64,000 nucleotides of DNA, taken from assembly GCA_024809215.1 (NCBI GenBank), contig JANUBW010000001.1, positions 1,964,841-2,028,840 of the forward strand, read 5' to 3'. The stretch is from Niastella sp. OAS944 (GTDB lineage Bacteria > Bacteroidota > Bacteroidia > Chitinophagales > Chitinophagaceae). Positions 43,569 to 52,335 of the stretch are shown here, piece by piece (positions within the stretch are counted from its first letter, which is position 1; each line of letters opens with the position of its first letter). The notes below the pieces were generated by a model. That model saw nothing but the letters and a program-made list of their open reading frames with translations. It was not told the origin of the DNA and made no database searches. The position numbers and the translations under genes were made by a program.

Positions 43569-44369
43569 ATGGGCCAGCTATTAGCAATTGAATGGATGAA
43601 GCTGAAGAACTATCGTGCTTTCTGGATACTGTTAATGCTTTATATAGCCACCATCTTTGGTGCCAATTATATTGGTTACCGTTTCCAGGAAAACATGTTC
43701 CAGTCGAAACAGGCCAAAGGGTTGGCGCAAATGGTTTTAGGCACCCCGTTTTCATTTCCTACCGTATGGCAAACAACCGCTAATATCAGCAGCTTTTTGT
43801 TGTTTATTCCCGGCCTTATTATGATCATTCTTATTACCAACGAATACAGTTTTAAAACACACCGGCAGAATATCATCGATGGGTTAACACGCCAGCAGTT
43901 TATTACGGCCAAGATCATGTTAGCGGCGCTATTGTCGTTATTATCAACAACACTGGTTTTTATGGCAGCAACAATATTTGGCCTTATGGATGGCACCAGT
44001 TCATTCAGCTTCGATGAGTTTTCTTACATTGGTTATTACCTGTTGCAGGCCATGAGTTATATAATGGTAGCCGTACTTATTGCTGTGTTATTGAAACGGG
44101 GTGGCCTGGCCATAGGTGTTTTCTTCTCCTATGCGTTGATACTGGAGCAGATTATTGTGATCTTCTTAAATAAAAACGCCAATTACATCGGCCGCTATAT
44201 GCCATTGGAATCGACCGACATGTTGGTGCCGTTCCCAAGAATGCAGCAGCTTATGAGTGTATTAAAAATAAACCAACCTAATTATACAGCACTATTTATA
44301 GCAGCGCTGGTATACCTGGCGGCCTATTTGTTCTTTGTGGTAAGAAAATTCAAAACAGACGATCTGTAA
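43569..44369 (+). CDS. ABC-2 family transporter permease
   Basis: 266 residues with six predicted transmembrane helices (starting about 20, 60, 105, 145, 175 and 240). The pattern AIEWMKLKNYRAFWILLMLY at the N-terminus and NEYSFKTHRQNIIDGLTRQQ before the second half is characteristic of permease partners of BcrA-like ATPases. ATG 43569 is one base after the stop codon of the ATPase gene; an in-frame start further upstream lies inside it. Forms a two-gene exporter with 42671-43567. Confidence 0.85.
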   Translation: MGQLLAIEWMKLKNYRAFWILLMLYIATIFGANYIGYRFQENMFQSKQAKGLAQMVLGTPFSFPTVWQTTANISSFLLFIPGLIMIILITNEYSFKTHRQNIIDGLTRQQFITAKIMLAALLSLLSTTLVFMAATIFGLMDGTSSFSFDEFSYIGYYLLQAMSYIMVAVLIAVLLKRGGLAIGVFFSYALILEQIIVIFLNKNANYIGRYMPLESTDMLVPFPRMQQLMSVLKINQPNYTALFIAALVYLAAYLFFVVRKFKTDDL

Positions 44370-44370
44370 A

Positions 44371-45297
44371 CTATTTTTTTACCAGATCATCAAGTGCAAC
44401 TTCAAGCGAGGGATATAAGAACTGAAAACCGCTGTTGATGATCTTTTCGCAACTAACCTTGGCACTTTTTAAGATCTCAATACTTAGTTCGCCTAAGATC
44501 AATTTCAATGCGAATGATGGTACATAGATAGGAATATAAAAGCTGCCCTTTATTTTTTTGGCCAGCGTAAGCATCAGGTTTTTATTGGTTACGGGTTGAG
44601 GAGCAACCGTATTGTATTCGCCCTGTATTTTTTCATTGTCAATAGCGTACAGGAACATACGGCACAGGTCGTCGATGTGGATCCAACTGCAAACCTGGTC
44701 GCCACTGCCAAAAATAGGTGCAATGCCTGCACGTACAGGTTTTTTAAATTCAGTAAAGGCGCCGCCATCGTTACTTAATACAATACCGCATCTGAATATC
44801 ACCAGGCGTTTACCCAGTGCAGTTACGGGTTTTATGGCGTTCTCCCACTTAACACAGGTATCACCTAAAAAGTCTTCAGCGGCCGGGTCGCCCTCTTTAA
44901 AATAGGTAGCCGAAGCCTTTCGTGTTTTATCTTCACCATACCGGCCAATACCCGACATACTGATCACAGCTTTTACTTTATTGGTATTTTCCTGCAAGGC
45001 TTTAACCAGCAGCTCACCACTATCTACGCGGCTGTCTACAATTTCCTGTTTGCGTTTTTTCGACCAGCGTTTATCGGCCACACCCGCGCCGGCCAGGTTA
45101 AAAATATAATCGGCTTTTTGCAACGCATCAATATCAATGGTCTTGTTGGCGGGGTCCCAGGCGGCATAAGAAATATCACCAGCGCCTGTACGGGGACTAC
45201 GGGAAAGAATAATTACCTGGTGTTGTTTGCTTACCAGCAATTTGCTTAATGCTTTACCAATGGTGCCTGTTCCGCCGGTGATAAGTATGGTTGCCAT
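44371..45297 (-). CDS. TIGR01777 family NAD-dependent epimerase/oxidoreductase
   Basis: 308 residues. Short-chain-dehydrogenase-like Rossmann domain with ILITGGTGTIGKALSKLL, the IFNLAGAGVADKRWSKKRKQ segment and SMSGIGRYGED around the catalytic region, and PVRAGIAPIFGSGDQVCSWI before the C-terminal DUF1731 part (about 245-300). Members (YfcH-like) are widespread but their substrates are unknown. Convergent with the ABC permease gene, with only one base between stop codons. Confidence 0.88.
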   Translation of the reverse strand: MATILITGGTGTIGKALSKLLVSKQHQVIILSRSPRTGAGDISYAAWDPANKTIDIDALQKADYIFNLAGAGVADKRWSKKRKQEIVDSRVDSGELLVKALQENTNKVKAVISMSGIGRYGEDKTRKASATYFKEGDPAAEDFLGDTCVKWENAIKPVTALGKRLVIFRCGIVLSNDGGAFTEFKKPVRAGIAPIFGSGDQVCSWIHIDDLCRMFLYAIDNEKIQGEYNTVAPQPVTNKNLMLTLAKKIKGSFYIPIYVPSFALKLILGELSIEILKSAKVSCEKIINSGFQFLYPSLEVALDDLVKK

Positions 45298-45314
45298 GGT
45301 ACAAAGTTAGGAAT

Positions 45315-45342
45315 AAAAAAATCCCCCCGATTAGTCGGGGGG
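45315..45342 (-). terminator. Terminator at the end of the dcw cluster
   Basis: On the minus strand CCCCCCGA/TCGGGGGG with a 4-nt loop and T7 after it. It is the first clear terminator downstream of ftsZ and lies 127 bp past its stop codon. Confidence 0.85.
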
Positions 45343-45468
45343 ACTACAACTAAAAACAACAATCGCTGTGTTAAAACAATCGATTTAAACCCGGGTGTCT
45401 CTGTTCAATGAACCTTTACTCTCAATACAAACAGATAGCACTATGGGCGGGACAGGATACAACAGATA

Positions 45469-47307
45469 TTAATCAGGTTTCTTTCCATCTAAAAACGTGT
45501 TTAGCGTGGAAATCTGGGTGTTATTATTTTCGTCGGTTTTCACTTCATACTTACTGTAGAAGTTTTCAACGCTTGAAATAGTATTGTACAGTTCCAAATT
45601 GCGGCGGATGTATGCCGGCACAGTTTCAAACTCGTTGTTAGGGTCAGCTCCGTTAATATTGAACGAAAGGTTGCGCAATTTCTGAATTCGTTCAGCTGCA
45701 CGGCGTTTTTGTTCTTCTGCTTCGTCTAGCATTGCCAGGTCCTCAACAGAAATGTTGCCGTTACTAACAGGGGGTTGAGTATGATAGGCCCCAGGCTCAT
45801 CCGCCGCTGGAATATCATCTTTGAATACCAGATGCAGCTCATTGGAAGGATCATCTTCCTGGAGCGGGTTTGCATTGGTATTACGAACAGGTTCCTTCAT
45901 AGGCGAATGTTCTGGTTTGGATTCATCTTTTTTGGGTTCTGCATAAATATTGGAAGGCTTGGCCAAGTATCCTCCGGATGCTGCAGACATCGAAGAATTA
46001 TTTTGATTCTTTTGTTGCTGTTGTTGCTTTGATGCGGAATTTTGGATGGGTTCGGATGGTTGCGAAAGTACCCATTCAATTTTTTCCGGGGTAGTGTTTT
46101 TATCCACAGTATTTCTACCCTCATCTTCATTCGTAAAAAGCTCCAAAGCTACGGGGCCGCCCGTATTATCGGTTTCAATTAACTTAGGTGCCAGTTCTGG
46201 TTTTATAGCCTGCTCTCCTTTTTCCTCCTTCTTCTCCACTGCCGGCTGCTGCTTTGGCTTTTCATTTCCCAAAGTAAGGAGGATCTTATCGTCTTTCTTG
46301 GGGTCGGATTTTGGTGCTGCGGCCGGTTTCTTAAAAGGGTCTTTATGCTCAAAACCAGTGGCAATAAGGGTAATGCCGATTTTATCGTCCAGCGAATCAT
46401 CGTAGCCCATACCGAGAATTACATCGGTACCTTCGCCGGCCTGGTCTAATAAATAGTTTTGAATGATCTCCACTTCATCCATGGTAAACTCGTGTTCACC
46501 TTCGGCTGAGTTGATATTTATCAATATCCATTTAGCGCCGCGAATATCATTATCATTCAGCAATGGTGAGTTCAATGCATCTTCAATAGTACGTATTGCA
46601 CGATCTTCACCGCTACAAGCCGCGCTACCTAAAATAGCCACACCACCGTTACGCATTACGGTGCATACATCGGCAAAGTCAACGTTGATCTGACCAGTGC
46701 TATTAATTACATCTGTAATACATTTTGCTGCTGTCGCCAATACGTTATCCGCTTTGGAGAAAGCTTCTTTCATTTTCAGGTTACCAAACTGGTGACGCAG
46801 TTTATCATTACTGATCACCAGCAATGTATCAACAGATTCCTTTAATTCTTTTATCCCAAGTTCAGCCTGCAACTGACGTTTCTTTCCCTCGTATGAAAAT
46901 GGAGTGGTTACAATACCAACAGTAAGTATGTCAAGCTCTTTACATATTTGGGCTATGATAGGGGCGCCACCGGTACCGGTCCCACCACCCATACCAGCAG
47001 TAATGAACGCCATTTTGGTATTCACTTCCAAAATGCGTTTAATTTCTTCAAGACTTTCTTCGGTAGCCTGTTTACCAATTTCAGGATTTGCGCCTGCTCC
47101 CAACCCCTGTGTTAAATGGGGCCCCAACTGCACTTTATTCGGTACCTGGCTTTGTGATATAGCCTGGGCATCGGTGTTACAAATAATAAAGTTTACGCCC
47201 TCAATTTGCTGGCTATACATGTGGTTAACCGCATTGCTACCGCCACCACCTACACCAATCACTTTGATGATAGATGATTTCTCCTTCGGTAAATCAAAAT
47301 GAATCAT
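45469..47307 (-). CDS. ftsZ: Cell division protein FtsZ
   Basis: 612 residues, longer than the 350-400 usual outside Bacteroidota. The tubulin-like GTPase domain occupies about 10-320 with GMGGGTGTGGAP (GGGTGTG at 107-113). A long low-complexity linker (about 330-560) rich in Glu, Lys, Pro and Gln follows. The conserved C-terminal peptide VPAYIRR is at 563-569, not at the end: 43 further residues ending STLNTFLDGKKPD follow. It forms the division ring. Last gene of the dcw cluster, 251 bp after ftsA, so it may have its own promoter. Confidence 0.96.
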   Translation of the reverse strand: MIHFDLPKEKSSIIKVIGVGGGGSNAVNHMYSQQIEGVNFIICNTDAQAISQSQVPNKVQLGPHLTQGLGAGANPEIGKQATEESLEEIKRILEVNTKMAFITAGMGGGTGTGGAPIIAQICKELDILTVGIVTTPFSYEGKKRQLQAELGIKELKESVDTLLVISNDKLRHQFGNLKMKEAFSKADNVLATAAKCITDVINSTGQINVDFADVCTVMRNGGVAILGSAACSGEDRAIRTIEDALNSPLLNDNDIRGAKWILININSAEGEHEFTMDEVEIIQNYLLDQAGEGTDVILGMGYDDSLDDKIGITLIATGFEHKDPFKKPAAAPKSDPKKDDKILLTLGNEKPKQQPAVEKKEEKGEQAIKPELAPKLIETDNTGGPVALELFTNEDEGRNTVDKNTTPEKIEWVLSQPSEPIQNSASKQQQQQKNQNNSSMSAASGGYLAKPSNIYAEPKKDESKPEHSPMKEPVRNTNANPLQEDDPSNELHLVFKDDIPAADEPGAYHTQPPVSNGNISVEDLAMLDEAEEQKRRAAERIQKLRNLSFNINGADPNNEFETVPAYIRRNLELYNTISSVENFYSKYEVKTDENNNTQISTLNTFLDGKKPD

Positions 47308-47558
47308 AGCTTACTGTTTAACAGCCCCACCAGCCTACCCTCACTCGCTGCTGAGACCAGATTAAGAAATAACGGGTTAGTATAACATTTTTGCATGTAA
47401 CGGAACACAACAGCTCCATTGCTATGCTGGTATTTTCCATATTCCCCGGATTTTCTTTTTCAATAGGTTGAATGTAATGCGGTCCTTTATCAAATTCCCT
47501 GCCTTACACAGGCGGGTCTGTTACTTGTTATATATTTTTTAATAATTATAACTATACT

Positions 47559-48941
47559 TTACAATGCATGGTCTTCTTCTTCCTTGAACAGCTCAATGAT
47601 ACCGTCTTTGAATTTGCCCCAGAAATCTTTAATGCCCTTGCGGTTCCTTACTTTTTCTGATTGCATATCGTCATCATCGTCCATTACATCCTCTTCAACC
47701 TCTACAGCTTTGGTACGCAGGTTGTCGGGCACCTTGATCTTTCTGAACTGATTTTCGAACTGTTTGCGTTGATTTTCATAATCGCTGTAACCTTTTAAAA
47801 TAAGACCAATACAGGTTGAATAAGTTGGGCGGGCCAGCTCTTCAATATGTCCTGCTGCCAGGTGCTCGGTTGGGAAACCAATGCGGGCGTTCAGTCCGGT
47901 TACATATTCTGTTAACTGAATGAGGTGTTTTAATTGTGAACCACCACCAGTGAGCACGATACCACCATTGAGCATACGGCTGTCTAAACCAACCTGCTTT
48001 AAATGATAGGTAACAAAGTCCATGATCTCACTCATACGTGCCTGTATGATGTTGGCCAGGTTCTTTACACTGATCTCTTTGGCCGGCATACCACGCAAAC
48101 CGGGAATAGTAATGAAGGCATTGCTGCGGGCTTCATTTGCCAATGCGCTACCAAATTGCACTTTCATTTGCTCGGCTTGTGTTTTTAAAACACCCAAACC
48201 GGTTTTAATATCGTTGGTAATGTTCTCGCCACCGAAAGGAATAACAGCAGTGTGTTTTAAGATACCCTCATAAAACACTGCCAGGTCGGTAGTACCACCA
48301 CCAATATCAACAATGGCTACGCCTGCTTCCAGATCTTCGGTTCCCATTACGGCTGAAGCAGAGGCCAGTGGTTGTAATACCAGGTCCTTTGTTTTTAAAC
48401 CGCTTTTCTCAACTGCACGGGTAATATTGCGGATGGCGTTTTTGTCGCCGGTGATGATGTGGAAATTAGCTCCAATTTTCACGCCACCATAGCCAATTGG
48501 GTTGGGAATATTTTGAAAATTATCAACTGTAAACTCCTGCGGTATCACATCGATGATCTGATCGCCTGCAGGAATATACGTTTTATACTGATCTGAGATC
48601 AACTGATCTATTTCACGTTGAGAGATCTCATCATCGGTTTGTTGACGAACAATGTCACCACGGGTTTGCAGGCTTTTTATATGATGACCTGCAATACCTA
48701 CATATACTTCATTGATCTCCAAACCCGGATTTGATGCGAAGCAGTTCTCAAGCGCCATGTTAATGGCCTTGATGGTTTCATCGATATTAAGCACCTGCCC
48801 ATGCTTAACACCGTTGGAGTTAGCCCTGCCAAAGCCAATGATCTCCAGCTTGCCGAATTCGTTCTTTCGGCCGGCAATCGCGGCAATTTTTGTCGTACCG
48901 ATATCCAGTCCGACAATAATGGGTTGTTGTTCGTGTTGCAT
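47559..48941 (-). CDS. ftsA: Cell division protein FtsA
   Basis: About 460 residues. Actin-like ATPase that tethers FtsZ to the membrane. VGLDIGTTKIAAIAGR near the start and VAIVDIGGGTTDLAVFYEG are phosphate-binding loops; GIVLTGGGSQL is the adenosine motif. The C-terminal amphipathic helix expected for membrane binding is plausible in KGIKDFWGKFKDGIIELFKE. ATG 48941 (MQHEQQPIIVGLD) is chosen; a longer frame up to 48995 has no family support. Between ftsQ (112 bp) and ftsZ (251 bp). Confidence 0.95.
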   Translation of the reverse strand: MQHEQQPIIVGLDIGTTKIAAIAGRKNEFGKLEIIGFGRANSNGVKHGQVLNIDETIKAINMALENCFASNPGLEINEVYVGIAGHHIKSLQTRGDIVRQQTDDEISQREIDQLISDQYKTYIPAGDQIIDVIPQEFTVDNFQNIPNPIGYGGVKIGANFHIITGDKNAIRNITRAVEKSGLKTKDLVLQPLASASAVMGTEDLEAGVAIVDIGGGTTDLAVFYEGILKHTAVIPFGGENITNDIKTGLGVLKTQAEQMKVQFGSALANEARSNAFITIPGLRGMPAKEISVKNLANIIQARMSEIMDFVTYHLKQVGLDSRMLNGGIVLTGGGSQLKHLIQLTEYVTGLNARIGFPTEHLAAGHIEELARPTYSTCIGLILKGYSDYENQRKQFENQFRKIKVPDNLRTKAVEVEEDVMDDDDDMQSEKVRNRKGIKDFWGKFKDGIIELFKEEEDHAL

Positions 48942-49053
48942 ACTTATCCTGTTTTTAGTTGTTGTATAGGGGGACCTCCGACATCTTCCCTCCAATTCAC
49001 TTGTTGCTATATATTATTCAGTCTCTTATTTGCTATCCTATAATTGTCCCTCT

Positions 49054-49821
49054 TCACTTCACACCTATCACCTGTCGTGCGTATCGTACATTCAGCCTTT
49101 GATATACATCCATTCCGGTCTTACTCAACACCTGCTGATAAAACAACAGCAACCGTTTAAATTTCTTTTCGTAATCGGTACCATCGCCAAACTCTATTAT
49201 ATGGTTGCCTACAACGGGTATAATTTCAAAAGATCTATCGGGCTGGATATCTACTTGCGAAACCTGTGCCATCCAAAAATCATCATGCGTTACAAATTCT
49301 CCGATCTTTATTATATCCCGCATCAACACACTATCTGCACTGCTTAGTTTATCCTTTTCTGATGGAAAGCTGGTAAATACTGGCAAACGGGCCGAGAACT
49401 TATCTGATAACGGCAGCTTTTCACCACTGCTATCAATATAAAAGCTATTGCCGTTTACCGTAAATAACCGTACCAACGGCATCCGCTCTTCAACCCGCAC
49501 CTGTAATACACGGCTGTTATCGAAATACAGCTCTGCATCTTTCACCCACACATTACTCTTCAGTTGGTTCTCCATTTTACGCAGGTCGAAGCTTTTTATG
49601 GCCCGGCCCTGTAAACCGCCTTGTGTGGTAAGCAAATTGGCGATATCCTTTTTATCAAGGAACCACTGATCAACTTTTCCCTTTATGCGAATATTATAGC
49701 CCTTACAGGTTTTACTGCTTTGTGAGTTCATGGCGGCTACCAGCAGCACCATAGTGCCGGCTGCTATACACAACCAGAACCCCACTAACAACAATTTCCT
49801 GACAGCGCGTTTCTTTTTCAT
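49054..49821 (-). CDS. ftsQ: Cell division protein FtsQ-like
   Basis: 255 residues: short basic cytoplasmic start, one transmembrane helix (about 9-29), then a periplasmic region with a POTRA-like part (YNIRIKGKVDQWFLDKKDIA) and the FtsQ beta domain (NVWVKDAELYFDNSRVLQVR, VEERMPLVRLFTVN). It links the Z-ring to the wall synthases. Nine bp after murC. Confidence 0.85.
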   Translation of the reverse strand: MKKKRAVRKLLLVGFWLCIAAGTMVLLVAAMNSQSSKTCKGYNIRIKGKVDQWFLDKKDIANLLTTQGGLQGRAIKSFDLRKMENQLKSNVWVKDAELYFDNSRVLQVRVEERMPLVRLFTVNGNSFYIDSSGEKLPLSDKFSARLPVFTSFPSEKDKLSSADSVLMRDIIKIGEFVTHDDFWMAQVSQVDIQPDRSFEIIPVVGNHIIEFGDGTDYEKKFKRLLLFYQQVLSKTGMDVYQRLNVRYARQVIGVK

Positions 49822-49830
49822 TCTATATTT

Positions 49831-51210
49831 CTACTCAATGATCTCTTTAATTGGTTGCACCTGCGTATCTATATCGCCGGCGCCGGCTGTGATCAGTAAC
49901 CAGCCATTACTGCTTTTTGTTGATGCATCCTTTTGTTCCTTTACCCACTGCAACAACTGCTCTTTACTCAACACCTGCTTGTTCGGGTTCTTCATTTTGT
50001 CGAGTATGGTGTAACTGGTTACGCCTTCAATTGGTAATTCGCGGGCCGGGTAAATTGGTAGCAACACCACTTCATCGGCCATGTCCAACACCTCCGCAAA
50101 CTCCGTTGCCAGGTCTCTTGTTCTGGTGAACAGGTGTGGCTGAAAGATCACCGTGCACTTCATGTTACCAAACAGTCCCTTTGCACCGGTTATCAATGCC
50201 CGCAACTCTTCGGGGTGATGCGCATAATCATCTACAAACGTCAACTCTCTTTCTTTGATCACATATTCGAAGCGGCGTCTTACTCCCCTGAATGCTTCTA
50301 CTGCCGCTTTAATTTTTTCAGCGTCAATACCCAGGCGGTGGGCAATAGCTATGGCAGCTATTACGTTTTCTATGTTATGTAACCCGCCCATATTCAATAC
50401 CACATGGGGAAGCGTCCACTCTTTCACCTGCACATCAAATACATAAGTACCATGCTGCATTTGAATATTACAGGCATATATATCAGCCTGTGTATTTTGC
50501 AAATGATACGTATAATGGTTTGACGCCTTCAGCTCTTTTCCTCTTGGCAAACCATATTTGCTGATCAATAGACCACCTGGTTTTATTTTACCGGCAAACT
50601 CAATGAACGCTTCTTCCATGGCAGCCGGTGTTCCGTAAATGTCTAAATGATCGGGGTCCATGGCACTGATCACTGCCACATCGGGCGTTAACCGTAAAAA
50701 GCTGCGATCGTATTCATCGGCTTCCACTACACAGGTATCGCGTTTATGGCTCCAGTAATTACTGTTATAATTTACGGCAATGCCACCCAGGAAGGCGTTA
50801 CATCCATATTCACTATGACGCAGAATATGCGCTACCATAGTGGTGATGGTGGTTTTTCCATGAGTTCCGGCCACGCAGATATTAAAAGAACTTCTTGTAA
50901 TAGCCCCCAGCACTTCACTTCGTTTCATCAACGGATAGTTGTTTTGCTGGTAGTATACCAACTCGGTATGTGCCTTTGGCACTGCCGGCGTATACACTAT
51001 TAGTTGTGCATCTTTAGGCGCCAGCTCCAGGTTATCGTCATAGTGTACCGGTATACCTTCGCTTACCAGCTGTTTGGTAAGCGGGGTTTCGGTTTTATCG
51101 TAACCGCTTACTTCTTTCCCATGAAATTTAAAGTAGCGGGCAAGCGCACTCATTCCTATACCACCAATACCAATGAAATAAACCTTTTGTATATCTTTTA
51201 TATCGATCAT
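49831..51210 (-). CDS. murC: UDP-N-acetylmuramate--L-alanine ligase
   Basis: 459 residues. First Mur ligase, adding L-Ala to UDP-MurNAc. YFIGIGGIGMSALARYF at the N-terminus, ATP loop GTHGKTTITTMVAHIL, and DYAHHPEELRALI in the C-terminal domain are family signatures. Starts 4 bp after the murG stop codon; tight coupling suggests one mRNA. Confidence 0.96.
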   Translation of the reverse strand: MIDIKDIQKVYFIGIGGIGMSALARYFKFHGKEVSGYDKTETPLTKQLVSEGIPVHYDDNLELAPKDAQLIVYTPAVPKAHTELVYYQQNNYPLMKRSEVLGAITRSSFNICVAGTHGKTTITTMVAHILRHSEYGCNAFLGGIAVNYNSNYWSHKRDTCVVEADEYDRSFLRLTPDVAVISAMDPDHLDIYGTPAAMEEAFIEFAGKIKPGGLLISKYGLPRGKELKASNHYTYHLQNTQADIYACNIQMQHGTYVFDVQVKEWTLPHVVLNMGGLHNIENVIAAIAIAHRLGIDAEKIKAAVEAFRGVRRRFEYVIKERELTFVDDYAHHPEELRALITGAKGLFGNMKCTVIFQPHLFTRTRDLATEFAEVLDMADEVVLLPIYPARELPIEGVTSYTILDKMKNPNKQVLSKEQLLQWVKEQKDASTKSSNGWLLITAGAGDIDTQVQPIKEIIE

Positions 51211-51213
51211 TTA

Positions 51214-52335
51214 TCAACGTATCAACTTAAGTATTTCTGTAGCTACAACCTCATCTGCATTTGTAACAGCCAGCTTAGCTATATTATCTTTCAATAACTG
51301 TTGCGTAAGCGCATCTTTAGCCAGTTCAATTACAGCGGGAACCAGCTTTGCCTTTGCTTCACTATCCTTTATCATTAAACCAGCCTGCTTATCCACTAAG
51401 TTCTGCGCATTGGCAGTTTGGTGATCTTCGGCTGCAAACGGAAAAGGCACAAAAACTACCGGCTTTTTTGCCACGCATAATTCCGCTACCGACATGGCGC
51501 CTGCCCTTGATATCACTACATCTGCGGCAGCATAGGCATATTCCATTTGGGTAATAAAACTATTGGCCCAAATATTCCGGTTCTCCGTTGCCAGCGCACT
51601 TGCTCTTTCGGCATACAGTTTACCGGTTTGCCAAATCAACTGCACATCATTCTTTTTGAACTCCCCAATACCGGCATCTACTGCTTCATTTATTCCTTTG
51701 GCGCCCAAACTACCACCGGTTACAAAAACCGTTTTCTTTGTTGCATCTAACCCAAAGAACTGAATGCCTTCACTGCGGCTAATGGTATTGTTTACTATAT
51801 TCTGCCGTACAGGATTACCCGTGATCATAAGTTTATCGGCCGGGAAGAACTTCTCCATGCCATCGGTTGCCACAAAGATCTTACTGGCATTTTTGCCCAG
51901 CATCATATTGGCTTTACCGGCAAATGAATTGGCTTCATGTATAAAAGTGGGTATTCCCTTTGCCTGTGCTGAACGCAAAACCGGAAAGGTTGAATAGCCT
52001 CCAACACCAATCACCGCATCTGGTTGAAATGTTTTAAGAATGCTTCGTACCTGCCAAAAGCTTTTTACCAGTTTAAATGGCAGTCCGATATTCTTTATCA
52101 AAGAGCTTCTGTTGAAACCAGCTATATCAAGTCCTTTTATATTATACCCGGCCTGGGGCACTTTTTCCATTTCCATTTTTCCTTTGGCGCCTACAAACAG
52201 TATCTCTACTGTAGGTTGCAACTTGCGTAATGCATGTGCAATGGCTACTGCCGGAAAAATATGTCCGCCCGTTCCACCCCCTGCTATAATTATCTTTTTA
52301 TTCACGGATATGATTTTTAATTTATCAGGGCTCAC
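51214..52335 (-). CDS. murG: UDP-N-acetylglucosamine--undecaprenyl-PP-MurNAc-pentapeptide transferase
   Basis: 373 residues with the GTG start at 52335; about 363 if a GTG at 52305 is used. Makes lipid II from lipid I at the inner face of the membrane. IIIAGGGTGGHIFPAVAIAH is the glycine-rich N-terminal motif, and VISRAGAMSVAELC with PFPFAAEDHQTANA forms the UDP-GlcNAc site. The 52335 GTG overlaps the ftsW stop by 4 bp (GTGA), a coupling arrangement, so I keep it, but the start at 52305 is closer to the usual family length. Confidence 0.95.
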   Translation of the reverse strand: MSPDKLKIISVNKKIIIAGGGTGGHIFPAVAIAHALRKLQPTVEILFVGAKGKMEMEKVPQAGYNIKGLDIAGFNRSSLIKNIGLPFKLVKSFWQVRSILKTFQPDAVIGVGGYSTFPVLRSAQAKGIPTFIHEANSFAGKANMMLGKNASKIFVATDGMEKFFPADKLMITGNPVRQNIVNNTISRSEGIQFFGLDATKKTVFVTGGSLGAKGINEAVDAGIGEFKKNDVQLIWQTGKLYAERASALATENRNIWANSFITQMEYAYAAADVVISRAGAMSVAELCVAKKPVVFVPFPFAAEDHQTANAQNLVDKQAGLMIKDSEAKAKLVPAVIELAKDALTQQLLKDNIAKLAVTNADEVVATEILKLIR

